A DNA stretch of 64,000 nucleotides. Source: Alicyclobacillus tolerans (GTDB lineage Bacteria > Bacillota > Bacilli > Alicyclobacillales > Alicyclobacillaceae). A program made the position numbers and the translations under genes. A model generated the notes under the pieces. The model made no database searches, was not told where the DNA came from, and saw only the letters and a list, made by a program, of their open reading frames with translations. Below are positions 1 to 8,552 of the stretch, one piece after another. The DNA lies in the NCBI RefSeq assembly GCF_021739485.1, contig NZ_JAJFNK010000023.1, positions 1 to 64,000 of the forward strand, in the 5' to 3' direction. Each line of letters begins with the position of its first letter. The first letter of the stretch is position 1.

Positions 1-172
1 ATCCATACTCATTAGGAAAAATTATTTAACGCTCTGGCGAAACTGTTTATCCGTGGCTGCTTACCTTGATGGGCATGGGGTGTGTCCATAACTGGAGTGT
101 CCTTGATTGGAGGAGTTCTTCAATCAGATGTGTCCATTACGGATATACCTATTACGGATGGATACCGGGTCA
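1..172. other. left-edge non-coding stretch
   Basis: I see no convincing gene here. The segment has short repeated words (for example ATTACGGAT twice near 136-160) and leads into the terminator hairpin at 173-213. Any gene to the left lies outside the window. Confidence 0.4.
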
Positions 173-213
173 ACCAAGGGGCCTGCCAGCGAGTGAGCGG
201 CAGGCCCCTTGGT
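173..213 (-). terminator. hairpin terminator of the GGDEF/HD-GYP array
   Basis: A perfect 15-bp inverted repeat (ACCAAGGGGCCTGCC and its complement) surrounds an 11-nt loop, 23 bp beyond the stop of the minus-strand GGDEF/HD-GYP gene. It is T-poor on the minus side and followed by TTTGTG on the plus side, so it may work in both directions. Confidence 0.7.
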
Positions 214-235
214 TTGTGTACACCCTTGCAGAAAT

Positions 236-2062
236 TCACGCCAGTTCTTCTTCTTTTTCGTCGGCCAGCAACCCGATCTCTTGGACAGCTTCGATGAATG
301 GATCGACGAGCGCCGGGTCAAACTGGTGTCCAGAGCAGAATTTGAGTTCTTGAAATGCCTCTTCCATGGACCTCTTGCGCTGGTAGGGGCGGCTGGTGGT
401 CATCGCGTCAAAGCTGTCTGCAATGGTCAAGATGCGGGCTTCCAGAGGAATGTCGCAGGCTTTCAAGCCATCTGGATACCCGGTTCCGTCAAAGCGTTCG
501 TGGTGGTGGCGAATAATGGGGAGACAGGGCGCCAAGCTCGCGATTGGCTGTGCAATGCGCTCTCCTACGATCACGTGGTTTTTCATAATTTCCCATTCGC
601 TGCGCGTGAGCGGACCGCGTTTCGTTAAAATCTCAAGAGGAACCTCAACTTTTCCGATGTCGTGCAAAAACGCCCCAAAGCGAAGATACCGAATCCTTTC
701 CTCTTCCAATCCGATTTTCTTGGCCAGAGCTTCCGCATAGCGCACATCCCGTTCGGTATGCGCAAAGGTGTAGCGGTCTTTGGAGTTTAAAATCGCTAAA
801 AAGACCTTAATGGTCTTGATGATTTCCTGGTCGGTCTCGCCCAAATTCAGTTCCTTTTGCATTTCGTCCAAGAGTGACATGTAAATGGAGACCTTGTTCC
901 GCCCTGTGAATTTCCCCTTGTACAGCGCATCGTCCGCCTTGATGAGCAGGTCTCGCTTGTTTTCCGCCAACTCTGGATACTGGGCCACGCCAATGCTGAC
1001 GGTCAGCCTATTGCCCGGCAGGCGTTCGGCACCGGGAAACTCTGCCTCTTCAATGGCTTTGCGGTACTGCTCAGCCATGACTTCCGCCTGGTGAATGTCG
1101 TACCCGATGAGTAAAACTGCAAACTCCTCGCCGCTGTATCTTGAGACTTCTCCATTTTGGGTCCTTTGCACCAACAGAATCTCTGCCAGTCGTTTGAGAG
1201 CCTCGTCCCCCTGTACGTGTCCCCACACCTCGTTGTAGCGCTTGAAGTGGTCGATATCCATCATCAACAAGGCAAACGGCTGTCTCGAGTCAATCAACTC
1301 GTCCATCTTCGAGTGCACCCAGCGGTGATTGAACAGACCGGTCAATTCGTCTCGGACAGCCAGTTCCTTAAAGTGGTTCGCCATTTTAAAATAATCTCGG
1401 TATGAGTAAGCAAACAGTAGAATGAGTGCGGTAAACAAAAGGGCACCAGCTAAGCCGGCGTCTTTAATTACGATGCTAAGCAATAGGCCAATCAATACGG
1501 TAATCCCGTAGATGAACCAAAATTCCTTAGCCACAATATTTCTCAATTCACCAAAACCTTCGCTGCCTTTAATTAAGACGAAATAAATCAATACCGAAAG
1601 AATGTTGATCGCCACGTAAACCATGGAAAATACAACGATCGGAACCAAATCAACTATTGATGGCAATGTATGAACATGTACCATCTGGAGTTCGACAATT
1701 CTTGCTACCACTGCACCAATCGTAAATCCGCAAGCATTGATGACTTGTGCGTACCATTTTTTTCGATATGAAAAACTTGAAACTACGGCGTAGGCCAACC
1801 CTGCCCATGCGATAACATGAACGGGATAAATCAACCCAAATCCAATAAGGTAGGCTGTCTCAAGGTTGAATGTGTTTTGCCGGGCAACTGGGATGGAGAA
1901 CCTCTGCACCAAGACCAGCAGTCCCGCCAAGGTGTAAAAAACAACCCACTCAGGAATCAAGAAAGCAGGATATTTCACAATGGCCCAGGCCGCAAGTCCT
2001 GCCCATAATGCCGCAGCATACAAGATGGCTAGACTACGGCGCCGTGACTGAATCCTGCTCAC
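236..2062 (-). CDS. membrane-bound GGDEF and HD-GYP domain protein (c-di-GMP turnover)
   Basis: A 608-residue protein with about six hydrophobic segments in residues 10-220, then a GGDEF domain (about 230-395) and an HD-GYP domain (about 415-600). The diguanylate cyclase signature reads SGEEF (310-314) after the conserved D-ELTGLFN region. No RxxD inhibitory site precedes it. The HD-GYP part keeps HD (467-468) and HHERFDGTGYP (520-530), the residues of active c-di-GMP phosphodiesterases. The protein may therefore both make and degrade c-di-GMP, with the membrane part as sensor. The GTG start overlaps the end of the upstream DUF5317 gene by 29 bp, so the two are probably coupled. Domain assignment is firm; the net activity and signal are unknown. 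Confidence 0.92.
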   Translation of the reverse strand: MSRIQSRRRSLAILYAAALWAGLAAWAIVKYPAFLIPEWVVFYTLAGLLVLVQRFSIPVARQNTFNLETAYLIGFGLIYPVHVIAWAGLAYAVVSSFSYRKKWYAQVINACGFTIGAVVARIVELQMVHVHTLPSIVDLVPIVVFSMVYVAINILSVLIYFVLIKGSEGFGELRNIVAKEFWFIYGITVLIGLLLSIVIKDAGLAGALLFTALILLFAYSYRDYFKMANHFKELAVRDELTGLFNHRWVHSKMDELIDSRQPFALLMMDIDHFKRYNEVWGHVQGDEALKRLAEILLVQRTQNGEVSRYSGEEFAVLLIGYDIHQAEVMAEQYRKAIEEAEFPGAERLPGNRLTVSIGVAQYPELAENKRDLLIKADDALYKGKFTGRNKVSIYMSLLDEMQKELNLGETDQEIIKTIKVFLAILNSKDRYTFAHTERDVRYAEALAKKIGLEEERIRYLRFGAFLHDIGKVEVPLEILTKRGPLTRSEWEIMKNHVIVGERIAQPIASLAPCLPIIRHHHERFDGTGYPDGLKACDIPLEARILTIADSFDAMTTSRPYQRKRSMEEAFQELKFCSGHQFDPALVDPFIEAVQEIGLLADEKEEELA

Positions 2063-2600
2063 CCTTCATCCCTGCCTTTCTTGAAGTCATCGTCTTTTGA
2101 ATAAAGAGTACAATTCCTATGGCAAACAAAATGTCTCCAATACTCACCAACGTCGGGGGAATCAGCTTTAAATAAAAGATATCCCCGAGAAAGTTCAAGT
2201 GCGTCGCTGAACTCATAGCAATACTCTTCCCCAGCCCTCCATGCTCCAACAGTGGAACGACCTGAGGTGTGAGTTTTTCAATAGGAGGAAGATACGCAGG
2301 CATGCGCAACCCGTTCGCTAACATAACGACAAAATTGGACAGTGTGCCCCCGAGCGTCCAAAGCAGACCAGGTACTTTAACGTTGAATAGACTAAACGCA
2401 AGAAGCGCTAGATAACTAAACATGATCGCTGCTTCGTACAACACGCCATTCAGAAGGTGAATCGACACCGACTGTAAAACGTACGAAATGGGCAGGAGCC
2501 AGATCCATCGCAAACGAAGGTTGGTCAAGGACAGCAGCGAACCCTTCCTCATCCACCCGATAACCACACCTGCGATAATCGCTAACGATTCTAAAGCCAA
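2034..2600 (-). CDS. DUF5317-like integral membrane protein
   Basis: A 188-residue, strongly hydrophobic protein with about five membrane segments and the arginine-rich turn between segments typical of DUF5317 proteins. Function is unknown. The start is TTG behind AGGTGG. The 3' end overlaps the GGDEF/HD-GYP gene, and a 34-residue peptide gene lies just upstream, separated by a stem-loop. The arrangement suggests that it senses or handles a signal for the c-di-GMP enzyme, but that is inference. A TTGTCGAA word (minus strand, 2613-2620) just before its ribosome site matches the Spo0A-box core and may be chance. Confidence 0.65.
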   Translation of the reverse strand: MALESLAIIAGVVIGWMRKGSLLSLTNLRLRWIWLLPISYVLQSVSIHLLNGVLYEAAIMFSYLALLAFSLFNVKVPGLLWTLGGTLSNFVVMLANGLRMPAYLPPIEKLTPQVVPLLEHGGLGKSIAMSSATHLNFLGDIFYLKLIPPTLVSIGDILFAIGIVLFIQKTMTSRKAGMKGEQDSVTAP

Positions 2601-2627
2601 AATCCCACCTCATTCGACAAGCGTAGA

Positions 2628-2659
2628 GAGTGAATAAGCCGGGGAAACCCGGCTCACTC
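2628..2659 (-). terminator. intercistronic stem-loop between peptide gene and DUF5317 gene
   Basis: GCCGGG and CCCGGC pair around a GAAA tetraloop sequence, and outer GAGTGA/TCACTC arms extend the stem with a four-base bulge. No U-run follows on the minus strand, so it is more likely a partial terminator or an mRNA-stabilising structure that would raise the peptide level over the downstream genes. Confidence 0.6.
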
Positions 2660-2667
2660 AGCGGTGT

Positions 2668-2772
2668 TTAACCAATCAATAGGTCTGGACCAATTCCCCA
2701 ACCCGCTTGAGCTGCGAGAGAGAACAGTACAATCGCGCCCAAAATTGCTGCTGCTTTCAATTTTAGTGACAT
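2668..2772 (-). CDS. 34-residue hydrophobic peptide, possible exported signal
   Basis: A very short gene with an ideal ribosome site: GAGGAGG, eight bases, ATG. The product begins MSLKLK, continues with a hydrophobic stretch (about residues 7-21, AAAILGAIVLFSLAA), then QAGW and a short tail ending PDLLIG. It resembles a minimal signal peptide or single membrane helix with an AxA-like cleavage site before a roughly 13-residue C-terminal peptide. It is first in a minus-strand array with DUF5317 and GGDEF/HD-GYP genes and is followed by a stem-loop. I do not recognise a family. A secreted signalling peptide or a small membrane regulator are both possible. Confidence 0.6.
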   Translation of the reverse strand: MSLKLKAAAILGAIVLFSLAAQAGWGIGPDLLIG

Positions 2773-3129
2773 AAGCAATTCCTCCTCAGATGGCTTTTCC
2801 AACCTGAAGTGCTGTGGTGTGTGCACTGTGCAATCCATCGCCTAGACGCGCGTTGCGAACAGCAAGAAACCAACAATTCCGACAATGCACACTTGAAAAT
2901 GGTCGCGGGTACCGGGGGTCCCTGACAGTAGAATTATATAACGTTGCAGTGAAGAATTGCTAGTATAGTAGGTTTTATTTACCTCAATTTAACATAGTTT
3001 TCCTCGTGGATTTCAGGGATCCAGCACTTCCATTCCCGCTTCCTAGACCCCTAATTTTAACACGCGGCCCTTAACACTCAGCTGTCAACGCGTAGCTGCT
3101 CGAATCCGCGTTTCTACGCACTCTAAACA
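2773..3129 (-). promoter_or_regulatory. leader and promoter region of the peptide array
   Basis: No gene is seen here. On the minus strand a perfect TATAAT lies at 2933-2938, about 160 bp upstream of the peptide ATG, but no good -35 sits at 16-18 bp, so the promoter call is weak. The leader is long for a 34-residue peptide. The AT-rich part at 2940-3000 carries the doubled word TAGTA-TAGTA (plus strand). Confidence 0.35.
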
Positions 3130-3163
3130 GGACCACCCGCCCATGTGCATGGGTGGATGGTCC
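3130..3163 (-). terminator. hairpin after the glycosyltransferase-like gene
   Basis: GGACCA and ATGGTCC arms enclose CCC/GGG pairs in a long imperfect stem about 35 bp downstream of the minus-strand gene ending at 3198. The minus side continues TGTTTAGAG, a weak U-tract. Confidence 0.55.
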
Positions 3164-3197
3164 CGTACCTCAAGTTTGCACCTATTGCCCCGTTCGC

Positions 3198-3629
3198 CTA
3201 TTGGCACAAGGACAGCATATCTGCCGTGACGTCGTGGGCCATGCCGTTTACCCTCAAGTCGTAGATGCACCGCACGCTGTCAAAATCCCAACATGCCCGT
3301 TCCAACTCCTGATAGAAATCCGTTTCTCCGGAGAGCCGCGTATAGCGCAGCCCATCGGCGCGTTCCGCCAAGGTCTGCACAATCCGTTCGGTGTCATCCG
3401 TCGAACCGATGTCCATCACGAAAACCTCGTGATCCCGCCGTCCAAAGGACGTCGTGAACAGCAGCGTCCTGAGCACACCCTCAATGTAGTTTTCTGCGTT
3501 TTGCACCACCAGAATGACCTTTACTGGGTGCTGTTTCTCAACCCTGCGTTTGATGCGGTTGACAGACTGCCAAACGATCATCAAGGCTCCGTACAAGGCC
3601 AGTGCCCAAAACACTAGAGCTTCGACCAT
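3198..3629 (-). CDS. short membrane-anchored protein with GT2-like glycosyltransferase fragment
   Basis: A 143-residue protein with one N-terminal membrane segment and the beginning of a GT-A fold: VILVVQNAENYIEGVLRT followed by a DIGSTDDTERIV motif that matches the nucleotide-binding DxGSTDxT of family 2 glycosyltransferases. It stops before the DXD and acceptor regions, being less than half the usual length, so it is probably not an active transferase. The ATG at 3629 is chosen because GGGGG lies eight bases upstream; a GTG three codons earlier is possible. It may be a degenerate transferase or a small conserved protein of unknown role. Confidence 0.6.
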   Translation of the reverse strand: MVEALVFWALALYGALMIVWQSVNRIKRRVEKQHPVKVILVVQNAENYIEGVLRTLLFTTSFGRRDHEVFVMDIGSTDDTERIVQTLAERADGLRYTRLSGETDFYQELERACWDFDSVRCIYDLRVNGMAHDVTADMLSLCQ

Positions 3630-3763
3630 GGCCCTCACCCCCTGCTTTACTATATGCAGCGGGCCTTTAAACGCAACCGGGGCGCCTGTACACCTGCCCG
3701 GTTTTCTCTGTGCCTAACGGATTTTCCGCACCTGTCCGCAAACGTCGTTGTGTTGCCGCTTTA

Positions 3764-4420
3764 TCATGGACTTAACCAATGGTTCTTCATGGCTGTGATC
3801 ACAGCTTGGGTCCGGTCGGTCACTTCGAGCTTGGAGAAAATATTCGAAATGTGGTTTTTTACGGTCTTTACAGTGATTCCCAAGGTCTCAGACACTTCGT
3901 CGTTGGACTTGCCTAAAGCCAATTCACGCAGAACGTCCATTTCGCGGGCAGTGAGAACTTCTTGCCACGAGTCGTCCAACTGCTCGTGGCTGTGAAATTG
4001 ATCGATGACCGTTTGTGTCACGCTTGGGTGAACAATCCCGCGTCCAGCCGCGACTTCGCGGATGGCCCGCACAATTTCGCTGACGGAACCGTCTTTGACT
4101 AAATACCCGCTCGCTCCCAACTTCAGCGTCTCCAGAACGTAACCTTCGTCGTCGTGCATCGTCAAGATAATGATTCGGACTTCGGGAAACCTCTCCTGCA
4201 GGCGTTTGGTTGCCTCGACTCCATTCATGGTCGGCATGTTGATATCCAACAACAGCACATCTGGGCGAACCGTTTCCAAACCGTGCAGCGCCTCCTGCCC
4301 ATGCCGCCACATCCCGACCACCTGGATGTCCTGTTCGTATTGCAGAACATCTCTGAGGGTTTCCCGGAAATTTTCGTTGTCGTCGGTGATCGCGATACGG
4401 ATTGGACTATTCAGCGTCAC
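3764..4420 (-). CDS. degU: DegU-like NarL/FixJ response regulator
   Basis: A 218-residue two-domain regulator. The receiver domain has the acidic pair D13/D14, the phosphoacceptor D59 in LLLDINMP, and a conserved Lys in YLVKDG. A LuxR-type helix-turn-helix occupies about 150-205 (LTAREMDVLRELALGKSNDE, then KTVKNHISNIFSKL). The GTG start lies seven bases after GGGGG and overlaps the sensor kinase gene by 14 bp, the typical degSU order. In Bacilli DegU controls exoenzymes, motility and competence; targets here are unknown. Confidence 0.88.
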   Translation of the reverse strand: MTLNSPIRIAITDDNENFRETLRDVLQYEQDIQVVGMWRHGQEALHGLETVRPDVLLLDINMPTMNGVEATKRLQERFPEVRIIILTMHDDEGYVLETLKLGASGYLVKDGSVSEIVRAIREVAAGRGIVHPSVTQTVIDQFHSHEQLDDSWQEVLTAREMDVLRELALGKSNDEVSETLGITVKTVKNHISNIFSKLEVTDRTQAVITAMKNHWLSP

Positions 4421-5549
4421 GTTCAGTCCCCCTTATCAACGGGATGTCCAGTGTGAACTGGGTTCCCGCCGGCTCTGCCGCAAGAATCTGCAAGCTTCCT
4501 CCAAGCAGTTGTATCCTTTGCCTGGTCAACGCCAAGCCAAATTTCCCGTTCTCCAGCCACCCCTGCCAATCGACCGTCCCTATTCCTTGGCCATTGTCGA
4601 CAATCTGCACCCGCAGTGCGCCGACTCCATACGTCAAGGTCACGTCGACACGTGTGGCTGCTGCGTGTTCTGCAACATTTTGCAGGGCTTCTTGCACGCT
4701 GCGAAACACCGTCACCTTCTCCGTCGGGGTTAAGGCCGCTTCCAAACCAATCAAGTGAATTCGAATCTCTCCCTCAACAGACTGCGCCCATTGCTCTGCG
4801 TAGCGCTTTAGGGTCGGAACCAACCCCAGGTCGTCCAGCAACGGGGGACGCAAATCGAACACGACCTGCCGCAGCTCGGAGATAACATCGTTGAGACGAG
4901 TCTTCGCCAATCCCGTTGGCGCGGAGTCGTTTTCCGTTTCTCTTTGCGGCGTCGGCACTTGTAAAAGCATCGCGAGGCTCGCCAACGACTGCATGGGTCC
5001 ATCGTGGATCCTCTGAGCAAAAAGCCGTTTCTCCTCTTCTTGAACCTGCAGAACCTGCAATCCAAGGACAGTTTGCTCGTGGGCCATCTCCAGCACAGCA
5101 GCGACGTCGTCGAACTCGGAATTCAAGTAATGGGCCGCGTGATTAAACTTCAATATTACCGTTTCGGCTTGCCTGGCCGTTTGGCGCAAAGCCTTGAGCC
5201 TGCGTGCGAGGTCGTCGCGGCGTGCGCGCAGGTGAAACTCGCGTTCTCGCCATTGACTCAATTCGCCGTGGAGCTGTTGTGCGTACTCGTAGGCCTTTCG
5301 CATATCCGCTTCACTGTGTGTTCGGAACTCCCGATTGACCTGAGCCAACCGTTCTCTTGCCGTTTTCGATTTTTTGCTCAACTCTTCGACTGTGGCAATG
5401 GCATCCGCTGCCGCCTGTTGCAGTTCGCTGTGGTCCGCTTCCAGACGCTGCGTTTCAAGGAGGGTGCTTTGCACGATTTCTTCCACGCGCTCCCGACCGT
5501 CGGCAATGGCCGATAAGGTCTGTTCAATGGCCTCTTTTAAGACAGTCAT
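4407..5549 (-). CDS. degS: DegS-like cytoplasmic sensor histidine kinase
   Basis: About 380 residues, soluble, with a long coiled coil (roughly 1-165) resembling DegS, including the ARERLAQVNREF segment. The HisKA_3 dimerisation site follows, with H182 in QRIHDGPMQSL, and then an HATPase domain with DNGQGIG and a C-terminal FGLALTRQRIQLLGG. No transmembrane segment is seen, as in DegS. The exact start is uncertain: the frame stays open to 5771 but crosses a terminator hairpin at 5664-5701, so I place it at the ATG at 5549; nearby GTG or TTG codons are alternatives. It overlaps degU downstream. Confidence 0.85.
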   Translation of the reverse strand: MTVLKEAIEQTLSAIADGRERVEEIVQSTLLETQRLEADHSELQQAAADAIATVEELSKKSKTARERLAQVNREFRTHSEADMRKAYEYAQQLHGELSQWREREFHLRARRDDLARRLKALRQTARQAETVILKFNHAAHYLNSEFDDVAAVLEMAHEQTVLGLQVLQVQEEEKRLFAQRIHDGPMQSLASLAMLLQVPTPQRETENDSAPTGLAKTRLNDVISELRQVVFDLRPPLLDDLGLVPTLKRYAEQWAQSVEGEIRIHLIGLEAALTPTEKVTVFRSVQEALQNVAEHAAATRVDVTLTYGVGALRVQIVDNGQGIGTVDWQGWLENGKFGLALTRQRIQLLGGSLQILAAEPAGTQFTLDIPLIRGTERDAE

Positions 5550-5663
5550 TTTGTCCGCCAAATCAACACGCACTTCCCCCGGCACGTCGTGCAAAAGGTA
5601 TTCTTTTCCGGGCTGTTGCTTTCCTGCTGAACACACATGGGAACGGGTGAAATACGGGAGAGG

Positions 5664-5701
5664 CAAAAAAAATAGGTGCAACCAGTTTCCTGGTTTGCAC
5701 C
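5664..5701 (-). terminator. strong intrinsic terminator after metK
   Basis: On the minus strand a stem of GGTGCAAACCAG and its near complement with a GAAA loop is followed by TATTTTTTTTG. It lies about 90 bp past the metK stop and ends metK transcription before degS. A second inverted repeat (GGACCCC/GGGGTCC) sits between it and metK at about 5740-5762. Confidence 0.9.
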
Positions 5702-5791
5702 GAAATGGGGTAAGGGTGATGTTATAGAATTCGCGGGGACCCCAAGGTTTCTGGGGGTCCATTTGAACCATCTTTTAAATTCCTTGCATGA

Positions 5792-6988
5792 TTAGCGGTT
5801 CAACAGCGTTTGGGCTGCGTCGCGAAGCGCAGTCGCTTTATGGGTCTGCTCCCAAGGCAAGTCGAGATCGAGGCGCCCAAAATGTCCGTATGCTGCAGTT
5901 TTTCGATACAGCGGACGGCGCAGGTCGAGGTCGCGGATAATGGCGGCCGGGCGCAAGTCAAAGTTTTGGCGAATCAGGTTGACGATCTCGTCCTCTTCAA
6001 TGAGGCCTGTCCCGTAGGTGTCCACGGAAATGGATACCGGACTGGCGACGCCGATGGCGTAAGCCACTTGAACTTCGCACTTTTTGGCGAGTCCGGCGGC
6101 CACAACGTTTTTGGCTACATACCGCGCTGCATATGCGGCACTGCGGTCGACCTTGGTGGGGTCTTTTCCGGAGAACGCCCCGCCGCCGTGTCGAGCATAC
6201 CCGCCGTAGGTGTCCACAATGATTTTGCGGCCTGTAAGGCCGGCATCTCCCTGTGGGCCGCCGATGACAAAGCGCCCCGTGGGATTGATAAAGTACTTCG
6301 TGTCGTCATCGAGCAGTTCGGCAGGAACCACCGCAGCGATCACGTGTTTTTTCACGTCTCGAGAAATGGTTTCGAGGTCCACCGCCTCGTCGTGCTGCGT
6401 TGAAACGACGATGGTGTCGACCCGGATTGGCTTGCCGTCTTCGTATTCCACCGTCACCTGAGTTTTTCCGTCCGGACGCAAGTACTCTAAGGTTCCGTCC
6501 TTGCGGACCTCACTTAAACGCTGAGCCAGTTTATGCGCCAACGAAATCGGCAGCGGCATCAATTCCGGGGTTTCGTCACAGGCAAACCCGAACATCAACC
6601 CTTGGTCTCCTGCACCGATTTCCAAATCGGCGTCTGCCTGGCTGCGCGATTCCAAAGCCTTGTCGACGCCCATCGCGATGTCTGGAGATTGTTCATCAAT
6701 CGATGTAATGACCGCACACGTATCCGAATCAAAACCGTACTTCGCACGCGTATACCCGATTTCCTTAATCGTGCGGCGGACGATTTTGGGAATGTCCACA
6801 TAGCAGGATGTCGTAATTTCACCTGAAACCAGCACCAAGCCGGTCGTTACCGACGTTTCACAGGCGACGCGGGCATTTGGATCGTGGGACAGGATTTCAT
6901 CCAATACCGCGTCAGAAATTTGATCACACATTTTATCCGGATGGCCTTCGGTAACGGACTCGGACGTAAACAACCGGCGTGATCCCAC
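5792..6988 (-). CDS. metK: S-adenosylmethionine synthetase
   Basis: A 398-residue enzyme that makes S-adenosylmethionine from methionine and ATP. The family hallmarks are visible: [14 protein letters not shown] at the N-terminus, [10 protein letters not shown] (ATP-binding), the [16 protein letters not shown] loop, and ISVDTYGTG near the end. The frame opens further upstream, but a GTG at 6988 lies eight bases after AAGGAGGAG, whereas the upstream ATG precedes that site, so GTG is chosen. It is transcribed alone from the promoter at 7037-7065. No SAM (S-box) riboswitch core is seen in the short leader, unlike many Bacilli. Confidence 0.95.
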   Translation of the reverse strand: MGSRRLFTSESVTEGHPDKMCDQISDAVLDEILSHDPNARVACETSVTTGLVLVSGEITTSCYVDIPKIVRRTIKEIGYTRAKYGFDSDTCAVITSIDEQSPDIAMGVDKALESRSQADADLEIGAGDQGLMFGFACDETPELMPLPISLAHKLAQRLSEVRKDGTLEYLRPDGKTQVTVEYEDGKPIRVDTIVVSTQHDEAVDLETISRDVKKHVIAAVVPAELLDDDTKYFINPTGRFVIGGPQGDAGLTGRKIIVDTYGGYARHGGGAFSGKDPTKVDRSAAYAARYVAKNVVAAGLAKKCEVQVAYAIGVASPVSISVDTYGTGLIEEDEIVNLIRQNFDLRPAAIIRDLDLRRPLYRKTAAYGHFGRLDLDLPWEQTHKATALRDAAQTLLNR

Positions 6989-7036
6989 GGGCGTCTCCTC
7001 CTTTACCCTCATTAGAAAGGTTAAAAAAACAAGCCT

Positions 7037-7065
7037 ATGGTAAACCATTTGCAGGGTCGCGTCAA
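7037..7065 (-). promoter_or_regulatory. metK promoter (sigma-A type)
   Basis: On the minus strand TTGACG (7060-7065) and TACCAT (7037-7042) are spaced by exactly 17 bp, about 50 bp upstream of the metK GTG. The implied leader is roughly 40 nt, too short for an S-box. Confidence 0.7.
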
Positions 7066-7096
7066 TGAAGCGGCGGTTCCAAGGTCGGAAGAACCG

Positions 7097-7124
7097 AAAA
7101 GGACGGGTGGGCACCCGTCCTTTT
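7097..7124 (-). terminator. bidirectional-looking terminator after the spore protein gene
   Basis: GGACGGGTG and CACCCGTCC form a tight stem flanked by AAAA and TTTT, so it could act on either strand. It ends the minus-strand spore-protein transcript about 80 bp after its stop and insulates metK. Confidence 0.85.
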
Positions 7125-7205
7125 CTTCAACACGAAACGCTTGAAGCGCTCCCTATTCAGTTGACAAAACGACTGCATTTTCCCCGGCGTGTCCGTCCGC
7201 TGCGT

Positions 7206-7421
7206 TTACGCCTGGCCGTTGGCTAAGACCTGCTCAGCGTACTCAACGAGTCGTTTTGTAATGCGGCCCCCTACGGCTCCCGTATCACGGCTTGCGATCT
7301 CTCCCCAGTAATCCTCGCTGCCTTGATACACGGGCAATCCAAGTTCAGCCGCAATTTCGTACTTCATGTCGTCGAGCGCTTTGTGGGCCTGCGGCACGAG
7401 TTGTGGCTTTCCAAGTGTCAT
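7206..7421 (-). CDS. small acid-soluble spore protein, alpha/beta type
   Basis: A 71-residue protein with the family features: LDDMKYEIAAELGL, the spore-protease (GPR)-like region, and GAVGGRITKRLVEYAE near the C-terminus. These proteins coat and protect DNA in the spore core and are degraded on germination. The ATG at 7421 is preferred because GGAGG lies nine bases upstream; a TTG two codons earlier is less likely. Expression in the forespore under sigma-G is expected from the family; I could not identify a convincing sigma-G promoter. Confidence 0.93.
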   Translation of the reverse strand: MTLGKPQLVPQAHKALDDMKYEIAAELGLPVYQGSEDYWGEIASRDTGAVGGRITKRLVEYAEQVLANGQA

Positions 7422-7591
7422 CCCCAAACACCTCCAAGAATTTTGCTGGTTTCTCCTCTTACACCCGTAGTTTGTCTTTTGGGGTCGAGGTCACCCTGCA
7501 AAGATCCTGGAGTCAACGGCCGAACCTGGCCGCACAGGGGATATCGTCCGCTCGCACAGGATATTGGTTCGGAATGCGGTTTATCAGAAAC

Positions 7592-8356
7592 TCAGGGACG
7601 TCTAGCCGTGTCTTTCAGAACCTTCCAGGCGAATTTAGGCAGGGCCATTTGGCGTCGCATCCGGCTAGGCTGCTTGAGCAAACGGTATAGCCACTCTAAG
7701 TTCAACTTTCTGAACAAAACCGGCGCACGTTTGACGATACCGCTCCAAACGTCGATGCTGCCTCCCACCCCGATGGCGACGCACGGAGGCAAACTCCCGA
7801 GGGAATGGACAATCAACTTCTCTTGACGGGGTTGTCCAAGTCCAACCAGCCAAATGTCCGGCGCAAAGGCTTCGATTTGCTGGAGTACACCTGGAACGTC
7901 GGATGCTTGAAAGTACCCGTTTCGCCCAGCAAAGACAGCATGTGGATACTGGGACTGAAACCGCTCCAGACACTTGTTGAGCGCTTCGTCCCGCGCTCCG
8001 AGGATGAACACGCGAAGAGACTGCTTACGCTCTTCGGCAGTGTGCAGCAGCTCCTGAACCAGTTCTACGCCCGTCACGCGTTCCGGGACCGGGTGCTTAA
8101 CGCGCCTGGCCGCCCACACGACTCCAATGCCGTCCGGCGTCACGATGTCCGCAAGTTGCGCAATTCGTTTCACTTCCGCGTCCGTATGGGTCATCATCAC
8201 AAACTCCGGCCCGGCCGTAATAATGGTTCGACGGCTCTTTTCGGAAACCCAGTGGAGAATTTGTTCGACGACCTGTTTGCGCGTCATCCGGTTAAACCGG
8301 ATGCCCAGCACGTGCACGAAATTTTGCGCTGTCGTTTCAAAGGCTAACCCATTCAC
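7592..8356 (-). CDS. WecG/TagA/CpsF family glycosyltransferase
   Basis: About 254 residues of the WecG/TagA/CpsF (GT26) fold. Typical motifs are present: VHVLGIRFNRMT at the start, the TAGPEFVMMT region, TPDGIGVVWAARR, and DIWLVGLGQPRQEKLI. TagA transfers N-acetylmannosamine in teichoic-acid linkage-unit synthesis and WecG acts in enterobacterial common antigen synthesis; the donor here cannot be read from sequence. The GTG at 8356 has AGGAG at nine bases, better than the ATG two codons upstream. It stands alone, so a wall-polymer role is inferred from family only. Confidence 0.88.
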   Translation of the reverse strand: MNGLAFETTAQNFVHVLGIRFNRMTRKQVVEQILHWVSEKSRRTIITAGPEFVMMTHTDAEVKRIAQLADIVTPDGIGVVWAARRVKHPVPERVTGVELVQELLHTAEERKQSLRVFILGARDEALNKCLERFQSQYPHAVFAGRNGYFQASDVPGVLQQIEAFAPDIWLVGLGQPRQEKLIVHSLGSLPPCVAIGVGGSIDVWSGIVKRAPVLFRKLNLEWLYRLLKQPSRMRRQMALPKFAWKVLKDTARRP

Positions 8357-8552
8357 CGGCATGAACTCCTCAATTAATCCTCATAGCCAAGTCAACTTAC
8401 ACATATTTTATACCGTTCCGGTTCAATTTCCATCCGCTCGTGCAATCAAAACGTTCCACCCGCGTGATTGACGGTTTGGCATTGTTATTCCTTTGGACGA
8501 TCCACCATGGGGTGAACCACCATCGGATGGACATTTGTTAAAGGAGGCTTGC

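Noticed and set aside
6989..7065. SAM riboswitch upstream of metK
   Set aside because: Leader too short and no S-box core seen.
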